A DNA stretch of 64,000 bases from contig NC_084837.1 in NCBI RefSeq assembly GCF_033115175.1, forward strand, positions 22,196,266 to 22,260,265. Reading direction: 5' to 3'. Source of the stretch: Lepus europaeus. Its lineage: Eukaryota; Chordata; Mammalia; Lagomorpha; Leporidae. Position numbers and translations under genes: made by a program. Every line of letters starts with the position of its first letter. Within the stretch, counting starts at the first letter, position 1. Under the pieces are notes generated by a model, which was given only the letters and a program-made list of their open reading frames with translations, was not told where the DNA came from and searched no databases. This document shows, one piece after another, positions 45,246 through 57,490 of this stretch.

Positions 45246-48165
45246 CGGTGGACGAGAGTGGCTGATGTCCAGAGAAATCTAGGATTGCCCCAATGTTAAA
45301 AACACCACTCTCCAAAGCAAGCCAACAGCCGCACAGCAATTGTGAAAAAGAAGTTAAAAGTTCAAGGTGTGCAATGTTTAGTCAGTGTTGGAAAAAGAAA
45401 TTTAAAAAATTTTTCACTAAGGAAGCCAGGTGAAATGAACGTTTCTAAATCATTTAAGATAGTAATTCAAGAAAGTTGCAATCTCTGCTTTTTCTCGCTC
45501 TTCAAAATAATCTTAAAAAACCTGCAGGAAAATGTCGATGCTGTGTAGTCTGCCGTTCAGAACAGACAATTCAGAAAATCTAATGCTACAGGATTCAGAA
45601 ATGTTTAAAATGTGAAAAGTACCTTTTTTGAGGAAAAGAAGACAAGATGGAACAGTAATTGGCTGTGTTGTGTTACTAATGAGAATTTCTTAAGCCCAGC
45701 TTTCAGTTTTGCCACATTTTCTGATCTCTCTTAACTTTGTATAGCTTGGTTTCTAGCAACAACAATTAAAAACAAGGTCCCTCACCCCCAAATCCTGGAA
45801 CTCCTCAGCCAAGATGCAAGGAGAGTCTAGTTTCACACAATTTTGTTATCATTACTGTGGCAATGTTTTCCCATTTTATTAACGGAAGCCCCAGGCAGCA
45901 GGCGAACACACTGATTGAGACTCAACCCCCTGGACTGATGGCTCCTGAGTGACTTTGTGCAGGGTACCAGCACCTGACTCCACCCTGCTTGGAGCTGCCC
46001 TGGGACTCAGTGAAGAGAAAGTGTTGCTCCTGCAACTCAAGCTGCAGGCTGACTTCGCCTTACAATCTGTGCCACTCTGATCTGTGCAGTTTGTTCTGTG
46101 GTAAGCACCCAAGGATATGTATGGTATCAGAAGGAGAGGGAGAGAATTTTTAAATATACTTTCTTTAGTCTTCAGCTGAATCCAGAATAATGGCATGCTC
46201 TTTTTACAGGCTAACACAGGTGTGGTTTAAGCCCATACCCAGTGTCCCTTGAATTCAGAAGTAGAAACATGTATGTCATTCAAAACTGATTTACACACCT
46301 TTGTTAATCAGCCAGTGAGAATTATATAGTCTAGTGTTCACTTGCAGAATTCCAGATCTACTTGTTGGTTCCATTCTCCTATAACAACTACTTAGGATTT
46401 CCGGTTTCCTTCTTATCTGTCCATGTATTTACATAGTTTCCTACAGCCTTTTCTTTGTGTCGTGTTTTTTCTTCATTTCAGATCAATAAGATAGGCTTAA
46501 TATATTTTACATTTTGAAAGTATGGTTTCTATGTATGTTGGTATGGGTCACCTCTGCTCTATTGTGAGAAAGCAGGCTGGGTACAAAACTTCTTGTATTG
46601 CTCAGGCACCTTTGAGCAGCCTGTCTACAGTATCAGGGCTGTGGCCACGGTCCAGATCTCAGATTCTTACTGTCTTCTTAAGGTTTGGCTTAAGCATTGT
46701 GGTCTGAGCACTAAACAGAATATTCTTTTGTGTGTTTTAAGTATCCTGAAAACTGGATTACTGACAGCCTAGGCTCAGACATTTTGGTTGATTGAGCAAA
46801 CTGGATGTTTCCATAGGATTTGATCATTTTGTAAATATGTTCCTGGAAAAGTCAACTGTGACCCAGAGAGGCAGAGAAATGCCCAGATCTCTGTCTCATA
46901 CCCTCCGACGCCGCCGGCAGAATAATTTCCTACTGGACTCTGTGCACCCCTCATTGTCTTTCTCTGATTTCTTGCGTTGGTTTTCTGGGGATGAGGGTGG
47001 TGAGAAAGGGAGGCAGGCTTATCTAAATGTAGTAATTACCATATTGAAACCTATTCAAAGAGTTTGGTCACTAGAGGCAGCCTGACCTTGACACTTTCAG
47101 CTTTCAGGTTCCAGTTGGCTGGGGTCTGACACCAATGTCAGTCGCTGAGTGATTTCCACATGCTCCTTTTGTGGGCCTTAACAAGGAGGGACAAAAGATG
47201 TTTTTCCAGTGGGACTCACTCTTTATGAGGCCTGACCCTCGAAAGAGTAAACTAATCTTGGGTGATTTTGAGAGTTTAGGGCACTAAGAGAACTCTTAGT
47301 GCACGGAGAAGTAATTTGTTCAATGGTATCTTAAAAGAGTTAATTTACCTCCAAAAGGTGAGTTCCTTTTACTCCTTTACTTCCTCTGAGATCAGACTGG
47401 TTATTTGCATAGCAAAGCATTCCATTTAGCTGGAGAGGAGGGGGTGGGGACTGTTAACTAGGAAAGTCACTTTTCCCACAGTCTTGCAGAAGGTAGCAGT
47501 GTGGTAAGTGGGTTTGATCAACATTGTCCCTCCCCTAAACCCTCAAACTTCAGACTAGTTTGCTCGTTATCTATCTTGAGGTGGACCAGCTTTTCCGGAT
47601 GGGACAGTCGTAGGATCTAGCGGAGTGCTGCTGAGGAGACAGTTTTGCTAATGTTGTTTTGGCAAGTTAGTGTAGCCATGCAGGTGAAAACTCCGAGAAA
47701 ACAAACAGCAAACTCTGACAATATCCCTCTTCGTCTTCACAGACGTTGCTTTGTAATCTTTCATAGGTAACCCAAATAAGTCAGAGGAGATTGTGACTGT
47801 GTTGGGGACACTGCCTGGGAACGATGCTATCTTGGGCAGTTGGCTGTCGCACTAGTTCTACCCAAACTCTTCACGTACTTAAATCCTGGTTTCTGAGGGC
47901 CTGCACTATGTGGAGGTGGTTGTTTATTTGGTTGTCACTTAGCAGTTCTCCAAAACTAGCTCAGAATTTATTTTAACCAAATATATCCCACCTAGAGACC
48001 CAACACCATAAATAAATGGAACTTTGCAGCCTTCTGGAAGATTGAATGCTCTGGGGTTCTAATTAACATGGGATCTACTGGAAGCTCTTTTAAAGTGTCT
48101 GTTATTTCCAGATTGAGAGATTAGTGCCAGAGATCCAAGGCAAGAAGCCAGGTTTTGTTTTGTTT
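45246..48165. other. Intergenic, nothing recognised
   Basis: Nearly 3 kb of repeat-poor, AT-rich sequence downstream of the second CpG island. Low repeat content suggests some constraint, but no gene, RNA or named element is supported. Confidence 0.5.
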
Positions 48166-48505
48166 GTTGTTTTAAGATTTACTTATTTGAAAGCCAGAGG
48201 GAGAAGGAGAGGGGGAGAGGGAGGGGAAGGGGCAGGAGTAGAGGAAGGAGAGGGAGATGGAGATAGAATTCTGTCTGCTGGTTCACTCCCCAAGATGCGC
48301 ACCAGGGCTGGGCCAGGTTGAAACGAAGAACCAGGAACTCAGTCTGGATCTCCCATTTAGGTGGCAGGCACTCAAGTACTTGAGCCATCATCCACTATCT
48401 CCTAGAAGCTTTAGCAGGAAGCTAGATTGGAAGCCGGGTAGGTCCTCTGATATGGGATGCCTGTAACAAGCAGTGACTTGACCTGCTGGCCACAATGCTC
48501 ACCCT
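48166..48505 (-). repeat. C-repeat SINE
   Basis: Minus-strand copy with a long GGGA/GGAGA purine tract (48197-48262) in place of simple (GA)n. The direct repeat 'aagccaggtttt'/'aaaccaggctttt' flanks it. Confidence 0.82.
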
Positions 48506-49118
48506 ACAAAACCAGGCTTTTAATAAGCTCTGTTGGTAAGAAGCGACAGTTGCAAAAATGTCTAAGTTTTGCTGCCGGAAGACAAACTGTGACTGAATTG
48601 GGAACTATTACCTTATGAGCACTTGTGAGAGACTGTTAACTGTAGCTGTGTCTCCCCAGGAGTGGTAATGTGCTATGGTAAGCCATGGTGAGCTGAAGAA
48701 AAATGAATTTAGGCAATGCTGGAGGAAGAGAATGACAGACAGGACACAGCTGTCGGTGCCGTGCTCTGAGTCCTCTGTCCATATTCCCAGTTTATAGGCT
48801 CCTCTAGAACAGGGCTCTGGGAGTCAGGAGGAGCGTGACAGGGTCGGGCAGGGTTGGGAAGGGCTTCCATTTTCCCCAGCATAATTTACAGTTGGGTTTC
48901 CATAATTGAATATAGATTTTAACAGAAGGTGCCTGCTGTGATAAACCTGCACTGACACAGAACTGATTACATCTCTTCTTTGTAAAGTTGACACCTTGTT
49001 GTTTTTAAAGACCTGGATGTGTGGATAGACAGAAGTCTGGCTGCTAGTGGGAAAATAATGTTGAGAAAATGAAAATGCTCACTAGATTAATTTAATGCGA
49101 CACTAAAATATCTAAACT
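48506..49118. other. Intergenic, nothing recognised
   Basis: Unique sequence between two SINEs. Confidence 0.4.
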
Positions 49119-49451
49119 TTTTTTTTTTAAGATTTATTTATTTAGTTGAGAGGCAGAGTTATAGACACAGAAAGGGAGAGGCAGCTAGAGAGGTCTTCCA
49201 TCCACTGGTTCACCCCTCAAATGGCTGCAACGGCTGGAGCTGGGCTGATCCAAAGCCAGGAGCCAGGAGCTTCTTCCAGGTCTCCCACATGGGTGGCTGG
49301 GGCCCAAGCGCTGGGGCCATGTTCTGCTGCTTTCTCAGGCTATCAGCAGGGAGCTGGATTCAAAAGAAGAGCAGCTGGGACTCAAACCAGCGCCCATATG
49401 GGATGCATGTAACAAGTGGAGGTTTAACCTACTATGCCACAGCATCAGCCT
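49119..49451 (-). repeat. C-repeat SINE with target duplication
   Basis: Minus-strand copy ending 'actatgccacagcatcagcc'. 'taaaatatctaaactt' (49104-49119) and 'taaaatctctaaactt' (49452-49467) form a 16-bp duplication with one mismatch. Confidence 0.9.
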
Positions 49452-49467
49452 TAAAATCTCTAAACTT

Positions 49468-50016
49468 AATCTTTGATCACTAACTAAAATTTAAAAGATA
49501 TTCAGATATTCAATAAATGGGAAAAAATATGCCCCTCAATTTTAAACTAATAATAGTAGACTGGCCTTAGCAGATACATAAAATGACATTATAAGTCTTC
49601 AGGTTATCATCAGGAAAAGGGGGGGGGGTAGCAGAGGGAGAGAGATCGATCTCAATGTAATAAGCAGATCGTTCAGAAATAGATTTAAAATATAGGTGGA
49701 ACTTAACATCTGACAAACTAGGAGTAATACAGGGGCCTGGGAGTTACTCAGAAATGCTATTTGTTTAAATAGGTATCATGAGAAAGCAATTTAATATAGA
49801 TGTATATGTCCCATCACACTTCAGAAATGTCTGAACATGCTAAAGAGTTACCCGTACTTTTAAGTATAGGAAACCAGTATTTTGCATATAGGAAAATTGA
49901 GTTGCCTATTTTCCATTCTATTGACTGAGATACATATTCATATTACTTAAAAATTGAGGGCATTATTAAAAATAAAGCAACTAGGTTTAATAAGAAATTT
50001 TAAAAAGCATATAGTA
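49468..50016. other. Intergenic, AT-rich
   Basis: No supported feature apart from a G-run at 49620-49628. Confidence 0.4.
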
Positions 50017-50343
50017 GGGGCCAGCGCTGTGGCATAGCAGGTAAAGTCGCCACCTGCAGTGCTGGCATTCCATATGGGTGCTGGTTCAAGTCCCGGCTGC
50101 TCCACTTCTGATCCAGCTCTCTGCTATGGCCTTTGGAAAGCAGTAGAAGATGGCCCACATCCTTGAGCCCCTACACTGGTGTGGGAGACCTGGAAGAAGC
50201 TCCTGGCTCCTGGCTTCAGATCAGCACAGCTCTAGCCGTTGCAGCCATTTTGGGGGTGAACCAGTGGGTGAACGACCTTTCTCCCTGTCTTTCTCTCTCT
50301 GTATCTATAACTCTGCCTTTCAATTAAATAAATTTTTAAAAAA
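50017..50343 (+). repeat. C-repeat SINE
   Basis: Starts 'ggggccagcgctgtggcata', 'ggttcaagtcccggctgctc', ends 'ctgcctttcaattaaataaa'. Full length. Confidence 0.9.
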
Positions 50344-50492
50344 TAGCAAATTTAACAAAATAGATGTAAAAGGCCAAATCCAGAGTATATATAATGGGTA
50401 TTTGATAAATAGCTACTATAAAAACACATGTTATAGATGTAATCCAAGATCTCATGAAGATTTATAGTCAAAGTAACTGAACAGATGCTTTA

Positions 50493-51062
50493 ACCAGAGT
50501 TGGCAAAGTTTTTCCACTAAAGGCCAGATAGTAAGTATTTTAAGCATTTTGTACCAATGGTTTCAGAAGCAACAACTAAATTCTACTGTAGCAAGCAGCC
50601 ACTGAGAATGGTAAAGAAATGTGGCTAACTCTCAATTAAACTTTATGAACACAGAAAATTGAATTTTACCTCATTTTCACCTTATGAAATATTCTTTGGA
50701 TTTTTTTTTTTTTTTTTTGACAGGCAGAGTGGACAGTGAGAGAGAGAGACAGAGAGAAAGGTCTTCCTTTTGCCATTGGTTCACCCTCCAATGGCTGCTG
50801 CGGCCGGCGCGCCTCAGCTGGCGCACCGCGCTGATCCGAAGCCAGGAGCCAGGTGCTTCTCCTGGTCTCCCATGGGGTGCAGGGCCCAAGGACTTGGGCC
50901 ATCCTCCACTGCACTCCCGGGCCATAGCAGAGAGCTGGCCTGGAAGAGGGGCAACCGGGACAGAATCCGTAAAGATTGTTTAAAAATGTAAGAGAAGCTG
51001 CATAGGCTGTGTGAACACAGGTGGTGGGCTGGGTATGGCCAGCAAGTTGTAGGTTACTGACT
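50493..51062 (+). mobile_element. hAT-type DNA transposon fossil, split by a SINE
   Basis: Left part 50493-50699 ('agagttggcaaagtttttcc', 'ggccagatagtaagtatttt', 'aattaaactttatgaacaca') and right part 50970-51062 ('ggtggtgggctgggtatggcc', 'caagttgtaggttactgac') are the two ends of the element whose minus-strand cousins are at 22617 and 61985. Confidence 0.6.
50700..50969 (-). repeat. C-repeat SINE, young subfamily, 5' truncated
   Basis: Minus-strand copy: T18 run, 'gacaggcagagtggacagtg', 'gcggccggcgcgcctcagc', and stops at 'gggcaaccgggacagaatcc'. The first 60 or so bases of the SINE, with the pol III promoter region, are absent, so it cannot be a source copy. Confidence 0.85.
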
Positions 51063-52032
51063 AGTGCTTTTGCCCAGTGCTCTCCAAAACGTTTCCCTTG
51101 TAGCAATAGTGTCAAGAGCTCCTTTATGGGAAAAGAATGGTGTGACGAAATATGTTCAGGAAAACTCGAGATCTGTGTTACCCACTTGGAAATTTACAAG
51201 CAGCCTTCCCACTTTGAAAGCTTTGAGAAGCCTCACGGTAAGAAACATGCTTTGCTTTGGTCGACTCAGCATTGCCTCAACGTACTGAGCCATGGTCCCC
51301 CTTCTTCTCCTATAGATTTTAACTCTTCAAAGCCTGTGGACAGCATGGCCTTGCCTAGCTCTCTGGTGACATATGATGCCCCGTTTCCCCTCATTAACTG
51401 GATTCTAGCACTCAGGCCTTCTTCTTGTTCTCTTAACACCGTGTGTGTTTGTTCTTCTTGGATGTTCTCTCTGCTGGTCCCTTTGCCAGATGCTTCCTTG
51501 GCAAGATCTTCACAAAGCTGGCCTCTTGCTCCTTAGTTCTCAACTATCTCCTGCCCAATGAGGCCTTCTCCGACATACTGTTCTAAAACAGGTCCCTCTG
51601 TCTGGCACCCTTAATTACAAGACTCAGGACTGTGTTCTTCATTGGAGGTCACAGGGAAATGTCTGGGTCTGAATGTGCATCATCCTCTCACTGTCCTGGT
51701 CCCTCTTGTCTTTGTTAGATCATCCTGGCCCCAAAAGAGCCTGCTGTATAAAACATGGATGCAACATTTTATTCAGAGGCATTGCAAGAAATAGCGAGGT
51801 AGAGGCAGGTAGGGGCAAGGAGAGCAGGGGATTAGAGAGAAGGAGGATAGAGGGAAAGGAGGAAAGAACCTATTTCAGAGGTCACATTTCACATTTTGGG
51901 AAATTCTACATTATGAAATGAAAATGCAAATGCTAAATTTCACTTGAAAAAAATCCAAAATGTCACAGCCGTTATAATTCAATCAATAGAACTTAAAGCC
52001 TACATTGTAACTCAAAGAAAGTTTATTCTCCA
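51063..52032 (+). repeat. L2-like 3' region (~51340-51680) in intergenic DNA
   Basis: 'gatgccccgtttcccctcat', 'ccagatgcttccttggcaag' and 'tgcccaatgaggccttctcc' follow L2 order. The purine-rich stretch 51797-51866 and the rest are unassigned. Confidence 0.45.
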
Positions 52033-52271
52033 GGGGCTATTGTGGTGCAGCAGTTTAAAGCCACGGCCTGCAGTGCCAGCATCCCATATGGGCACTAATC
52101 CTAGCTGCTCCATTTCTGATCCAGCTCCCTGCGCCTGGAAAAGCAGTAGAAGAAGGCCCAGGTGCTTGGGCCCCTGAATCCATGTGGGAGACCCAGAAGA
52201 AGCTCCTGACTCCTGGATCAGCCCAACTCCAGCTGTTGTGGCCATTTAGGAAGTAAACCAGCAGATGGAAG

Positions 52272-52305
<34 letters not shown>

Positions 52306-52366
52306 ACTCCTTCTGACTCTGTAACTTTGCCTTTCAAATAAACAAATAATAAATCTTAAACAGAGA
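52033..52366 (+). repeat. C-repeat SINE
   Basis: Starts 'ggggctattgtggtgcagca', carries (CT)n at 52275-52302. Flanked by 'aaagtttattctc' and 'aaaggttattcta', an imperfect duplication. Confidence 0.87.
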
Positions 52367-52417
52367 AATAAAGGTTATTCTAAACAGTTTATATAATTAT
52401 ACCCATCACATTTTTTT

Positions 52418-52726
52418 AATTAAAAAAATTCTTTTTTGTCTGAAAGGCAGAGTGACAGAGACATAGGAACAGACAGAGATCTTCCCTCTTCTGATTCACT
52501 CTCTAAATGCCTGCAACAGCCAGGGCTGGGCCAGGCCAAAGCCAGGAGCCAGGAACTCCATTCAGTCTTCCACATTGGTGGCCGTGACCCAGGTACTTAA
52601 ACCATCATCCACTGCCTTCCCAGGTACATTAGCAGAAAGCTGGTTGGGAAACACAGTAGCCAGGACTTGAACTGGCACTGTGATACAGGATGTGGGCATC
52701 CCAAACAGTAGCCCAACCCACTCCAG
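52418..52726 (-). repeat. C-repeat SINE
   Basis: Minus-strand copy with 'ctctaaatgcctgcaacagc' and 'aggacttgaactggcactg'. The short repeat 'acccatca' at 52401-52408 and 52727-52734 flanks it. Confidence 0.82.
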
Positions 52727-52734
52727 ACCCATCA

Positions 52735-54427
52735 GTTGTTGATGCTTCTGTCAATTGTCCCATTTATTTGTTTTCTGGAGCAGGGAGAAAACCTGCAATA
52801 AGAACTACAAAACTGCTTATGCTTTGTGATCCTTTGGGAGTAGACACCTCATCAAAATAATTTGAAGAGGAAAACAGTAAGTATGCTTTCAATAAAATGA
52901 TTTCTAGACTGGATAAAATAGGAAAATATTGGAGAAAAATTTTCTGTGGGTATTACAAAGAGGTAATAATGTAAATTACATCAATACTTAGACTGATGTT
53001 TATCAAGCAACATTAAATGAAAAGAGCAAGACATCAAATATGTGCCTTTCAATTATATAGATGTGAAACACGTACACATGCACTAAGCAAAGCTACACAT
53101 GACATTACAATGAAACAGAGATCATATTTGTTGCAGTCTTCCTCTGCAACGTGGAGGCATTGACAAAAGAGATTGAAAGGTGTTTGCACTGAGGAGAGGA
53201 AACCGGTTCTGTACATGCTGTAATTTGTCTGAGGTCAAAGAGAAGACTTAAATATCCCGAAGTAAAGGTGGCAAAACTTGTCCCGCTCAGCCTTTCAAGG
53301 TAAGTCTGAGCCTGCAGTCCCCAGAGCATTCTTACTCCTCAGCTACTTCGTTTAGTTGTCTTCCAAGTCTTTTGAGAAGCAGAAGGTTCCAGTGTGCCAT
53401 GAAGTATCGCATTAAGTAGGATGCTTTGGCATACATTACATGGATAACATCAGCTCCTACACCTTGGATTTATTAGCTTTGTTCTGTTGGTTTAAAAGGT
53501 TAAACACCTGCTGTTTCAAGAGCAGCAAAAGCTTCCCCATGCCTGGCCTTGCTAGGATTTGTAAGGGGCAAGATACTGGCCACGTTATGCAGAGCTGCTG
53601 TGTGCTCCTGTTCCAGTTTCAGGAAGCAGCAAATGCTGAAGTGCCCACGTTTGTATTTGTAGTCGAGGCTGCTGGATGTGCAGGAAGCCATCGCTGTGTA
53701 CGTGAGCTCCGTGGATAAGCACTGGTCAGAGGAGAACTGTTATGTAATTATAGCATCCACAGCGTCCGACGCGCCGCCCTGCCTAGCCTAATAGTTTGTA
53801 CTGGGAAGTGGGCGTCATAAGGATAGTGAGAATTAATTAATGTTTATGAAGACTTGTCCAGATTCCTGGGAGAAAAGCACTGCATATAAAGGCAACGTGT
53901 TAAAATGTTAGGGAAGATGATGTCTTCCTTTCTCCTTAAGCCGAAATCCAGAGCTGGTCAAGCAGAAATCCTGTCATTTCAAAGTAAACATTCATTTTAA
54001 TCCTTTTGAAAGTTTTGGGCTGACTTATGAGTCAGATATGTTTGGAATATGGAGGGTATTTCGCTAGTCCACGAACTTGAAGAATTGAGATTTTACTAGT
54101 CTTTGTGTATATCAGACATCATTGCTATCACTCTCTCATCAATGAACAGATGTAATTGTCTAGCTCATCCCTGTTACTACACTGCTTCTTTATAATGTGC
54201 ATAGTAAGCAAATATAATCTCAGTAAAATATAATAGTTTATAGTACAGGAATAATTTATACCCAAGTATAAGGAAACATAATGGCTAGACATGTTTGAAT
54301 TATTCAGATATAATTTTCATCTTGGCTTAAAAAATTAAAGTATGATAAAAATCTTTCAACTGCTCTCCATTTGTTTATAGTTCTAGTGTAGCTAACTAGC
54401 TAGATAATCCTTTATGTGATATATTTT
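52735..54427. other. Intergenic, nothing recognised
   Basis: 1.7 kb with no supported gene or repeat. 53730-53860 ('gtaattatagcatcc', 'gaattaattaatgtttatg') is a motif-rich stretch with several CpGs that might be constrained. Confidence 0.45.
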
Positions 54428-54742
54428 TAAGAAGATTTATTTTTATTTATTTGAAAGGCACAGTTACAGAGAGAGACAAAGACAGAGAGAGATCTTCCCC
54501 AAGGGAAGATTCACTTCCCAAATTGTGGCAACTGCTAGGGCTGGGCCAGGCTGAAGCCAGGAGCCAGGAACAACTTCCAGGTCTCCCACGTGGGTGCAGG
54601 GGCCCAAGCACTTGGGCCATCTTCCACTGCTTTCCCAGGCACTTTGGGAGGGAGCTGGATTGGACGTGGAGCAGCTAGTGCCCATATGGGATACTGGCAT
54701 CACAGGCAGCAGCTTTACCCACTATACTACAATGCTGACCCC
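54428..54742 (-). repeat. C-repeat SINE
   Basis: Minus-strand copy with 'gaagccaggagccaggaac' and 'cactatactacaatgctgacc'. Confidence 0.85.
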
Positions 54743-55427
54743 TATGTTATATAAAGATTATTTGAACAGTGTAGGCAGAAAACTAAGATTAAAGTTGCAA
54801 AGTTAAAATAAATTGCACACAATATTTGTAATACCATTGGCTCACCGACATGACATTTGATATAGAAATGTTTTTATTTAATATATTGCCTATAATTTTA
54901 AATGTAACCTACCATGAGAATAAGTTATTAACTGAAATATACTTTTATAGCTTTCTAATCTGTGTTCTAGGTGCTTTATAGAAATAGGATTAACACAATT
55001 CTGAGCTTTGGAGCTGTATTTCTGGTGTTCTAATGAACATTATTAGGTAGACAGGTAGCATCATCCTATTTAATTTGGAATAATTGTTTTTTTAAATACT
55101 TGAGAATGATCCTTCTTTGTAATTAAAGGAGATGTTTAGAATATCCTTAATATTACACTGTAATTTTCTTGTAACAGATGCTTAACTCAGCAGTTCATTC
55201 AATCCATAAATATTTCATCCAGGCTAAACACATTTAGCAGTGGCTTGCAAAATAAAGAAACATGCCTTTGTGCTGGAGACCACAGATATCAAACATTTGA
55301 AAGCACCAATTGTCAGTTCTGCCTGTGTGCAATCTTGTCACACTGTTTCCCCTCAGGTGTGCAAACTATTATTTAAATTAAATTATTATTTAAATTATTT
55401 AAATTGCATACCAATATAAAACTTTTT
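54743..55427. other. Intergenic, AT-rich, nothing recognised
   Basis: Includes the imperfect tandem 'aaattattatttaaattattt' near 55377-55405. Confidence 0.45.
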
Positions 55428-55752
55428 GGAGCCTGCACTGTGGCAAAGTAGGCTAAGCCCTACCTGTGGCACTGGCCTCCTATATGGGCATCAATTCATG
55501 TCTCAGCTGCTCCTCTTCCAATCCAGCTCTCTGCTAATGCACCTGGGAAAACACCAGAAGATGGCCCAAGTGCTTGGGCCCCTGCCCCTTCATGGAAGAC
55601 CCAGAAGAAGCTCCTGACTCCTAGCTTCAGATCGACCTAGCTTCAGCTGTTGGGGCCATTTGGGGCGTGACCCAGTGGATGGAAGACCTTTGTCTCTGTT
55701 TTTCCTCTCTCTGTCTGTAACTCTACCTCTTAAATAAATAAGTAAAATCTTT
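55428..55752 (+). repeat. C-repeat SINE
   Basis: Starts 'ggagcctgcactgtggcaaa' and ends 'cctcttaaataaataagtaa' plus an A-rich tail. That tail was the landing site of the PABPC4-like retrocopy. Confidence 0.88.
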
Positions 55753-55768
55753 AAAAAAAGGAAAACTC

Positions 55769-56279
55769 GGGGCCCCAGCCAACAGCCAGTGCTAACTGCT
55801 AGGCTCACAAGCAAGGCCAGCTCGGACCTTCCTGCCTCGCTGGGTCACCACATGGACGCAGCCACAGGAGCAAGCCCAGTATCCCCCCAGGAGCAGAAAC
55901 GGATGCTGCGAGAACGACTGTTCCCGATCATCCAAACGATGCATTCAAACCTGGCGGGTAAGATCACGGGAATGCTGTTGGAGATGGACAACTCGGAGCT
56001 GCTGCACATGCTGGAGTGTCCCGAGTTTCTCCGCTCCAAGGTGGATGAAGCTGCGGCAGTCTTACAAGCTCACCATGCCAAGAAATAAGCTGCCCAGAAG
56101 GTGGGCGCTGTTGCTGCTACTACCTCTTAGACATGGAAAAACCGACTCAAAAGCCAAATAACCGCTCGTGGAGTTCAGCTCAAGGTTTGAAGACTTCGTA
56201 GCTTGTCCTATGGACCTCAACACCAAGAACCACAAATTGCAAATTTAACAGGTCATTTTGTATCAAAAGGTCAAAAAAA
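55769..56279 (+). pseudogene. PABPC4-like processed pseudogene, 5' truncated
   Basis: Encodes the C-terminal MLLE (PABC) domain of cytoplasmic poly(A)-binding protein: '[20 protein letters not shown]', '[15 protein letters not shown]', '[19 protein letters not shown]'. The AHHAKK and following AAQKVGAVAA part fits PABPC4 better than PABPC1 as I recall them. A GAA-to-TAA change at 56086-56088 stops the frame 14 codons before the ancestral stop (TAG 56128-56130). No introns, a 3' A-run, and a 16-bp duplication (A7GGA4CTC) at 55753-55768 and 56280-56295 show L1-type retrotransposition. The text before 55880 matches less well. The first ATG (55789 or 55852) is internal to the parent, so a product is unlikely. 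Confidence 0.85.
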
Positions 56280-56295
56280 AAAAAAAGGAAAACTC

Positions 56296-57084
56296 TAGCT
56301 TGTCTATTAAGCTGGGAAAATATGAAAACCCCACAGAGAACCTTGTGTCATCCATTTGCAAAGTGACTGACCTGAACAGAAGCCATGAATACTAGAAAAG
56401 TCATTTTATTGCATTATTTCTTGTTGACGTGAACATTGACCTATAGCATTTGCAATCTGTGAAAACAAAGGATGCCGCTGAGCACTGTCAGTGGAGCACA
56501 ATGCAGAATTAGGCCTGGTTACCAAGAGGCAGCTAAAGGCAGTGACTTTGTTAGGTGTGAAATCAGGACAGTCTGCGGAAGGAAAAGATGAAACCGAGAA
56601 AGAAATCTGAAATGTTCCCGTGCATTTGATGGAGAGAATTCATTCATCATAGATCACAGAGCTGTTTGTTTTTAATCTTGGATTTTTACAGTTGGTCAGT
56701 GTGAGTTGGAAATCAGAACAGGTAACAAATATGCTAGGAGAGCCCAAAACCCAGACCGGTGTGAAGAGACCTTGTGATGGTTGATGTGCACTCACGTCCG
56801 CTGATTCTGATGATTGACAACCCAGGGTCCAACAAGAATTAGTTGAAGTTCTCAAGGTGAGAAAAGAAGATTCTGAGACATTCAAAGTTGATAGACAAAT
56901 GCCTAAGTAAAATGATAAATGCTCTTTTTAAAAATGAAATTAATCAGTCTGACAATCTAACCCTAATATATGCAAATTCTGAAGTTCATCATGAATTGCC
57001 TTAAATATTAACTTTCATAGAGCAAGGGAAACCTGAACTAGGTCCTTGAAGGTTTAGAGCTGGGTCCTGAAATGCACTGCATAT
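56296..57084. other. Intergenic, nothing recognised
   Basis: No gene or repeat supported in about 790 bp. Confidence 0.4.
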
Positions 57085-57490
57085 TGTTACCATGCCCCTC
57101 CCCCATGCCTCCATCCCCATTCATATGTTAGAACCCAGCTCCACTGGAATGGTGTTAGGATGGGGACCTCTGGCTGGTAATTAGGTTCAGGTGAGGTCAT
57201 GAGCATGGAGCCCCATGATAAGATTCCTGTTTGTATAAGAAGAGGAGGTCTCGCTCGCAGCCTCCCTCTCCCTCCCTTTCTCCTCATCCCTACCTCTCTT
57301 TCTGTTCTTGGCCATGTGAGAGTGTAAGACGCTTATCTGCAAACCAGGAAGAGGGCCCTCACCAGGCCCCAGATCTTCTGGAGCCTTCATCTTGGCCCTC
57401 CCAACCTCCAGAGGTGCAAAGAAACCAATGTCGTTTAAGCCACCCGTTCTGTGGTAGCTTGTTAGAGCAGCCCGAGCTGACCGAGAGAGG
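57085..57490 (+). mobile_element. MLT1-type MaLR solo LTR
   Basis: 'cattcatatgttagaaccca', 'gtaattaggttcaggtgagg', 'ccaggaagagggccctcacc', 'cccaacctccagaggtgcaa' and 'taagccacccgttctgtggt' are in MLT1A-like order, sense on +. Confidence 0.75.

Noticed and set aside
50017..50110. tRNA genes suggested by A- and B-box motifs
   Set aside because: The motifs are in the tRNA-derived heads of C-repeats and do not fold into a complete cloverleaf with intact anticodon arm.
55789..56088. Possible functional small MLLE-domain protein
   Set aside because: The sequence is bracketed by a target duplication, ends in an A-run, lacks introns and promoter, and has a premature stop relative to PABPC4.
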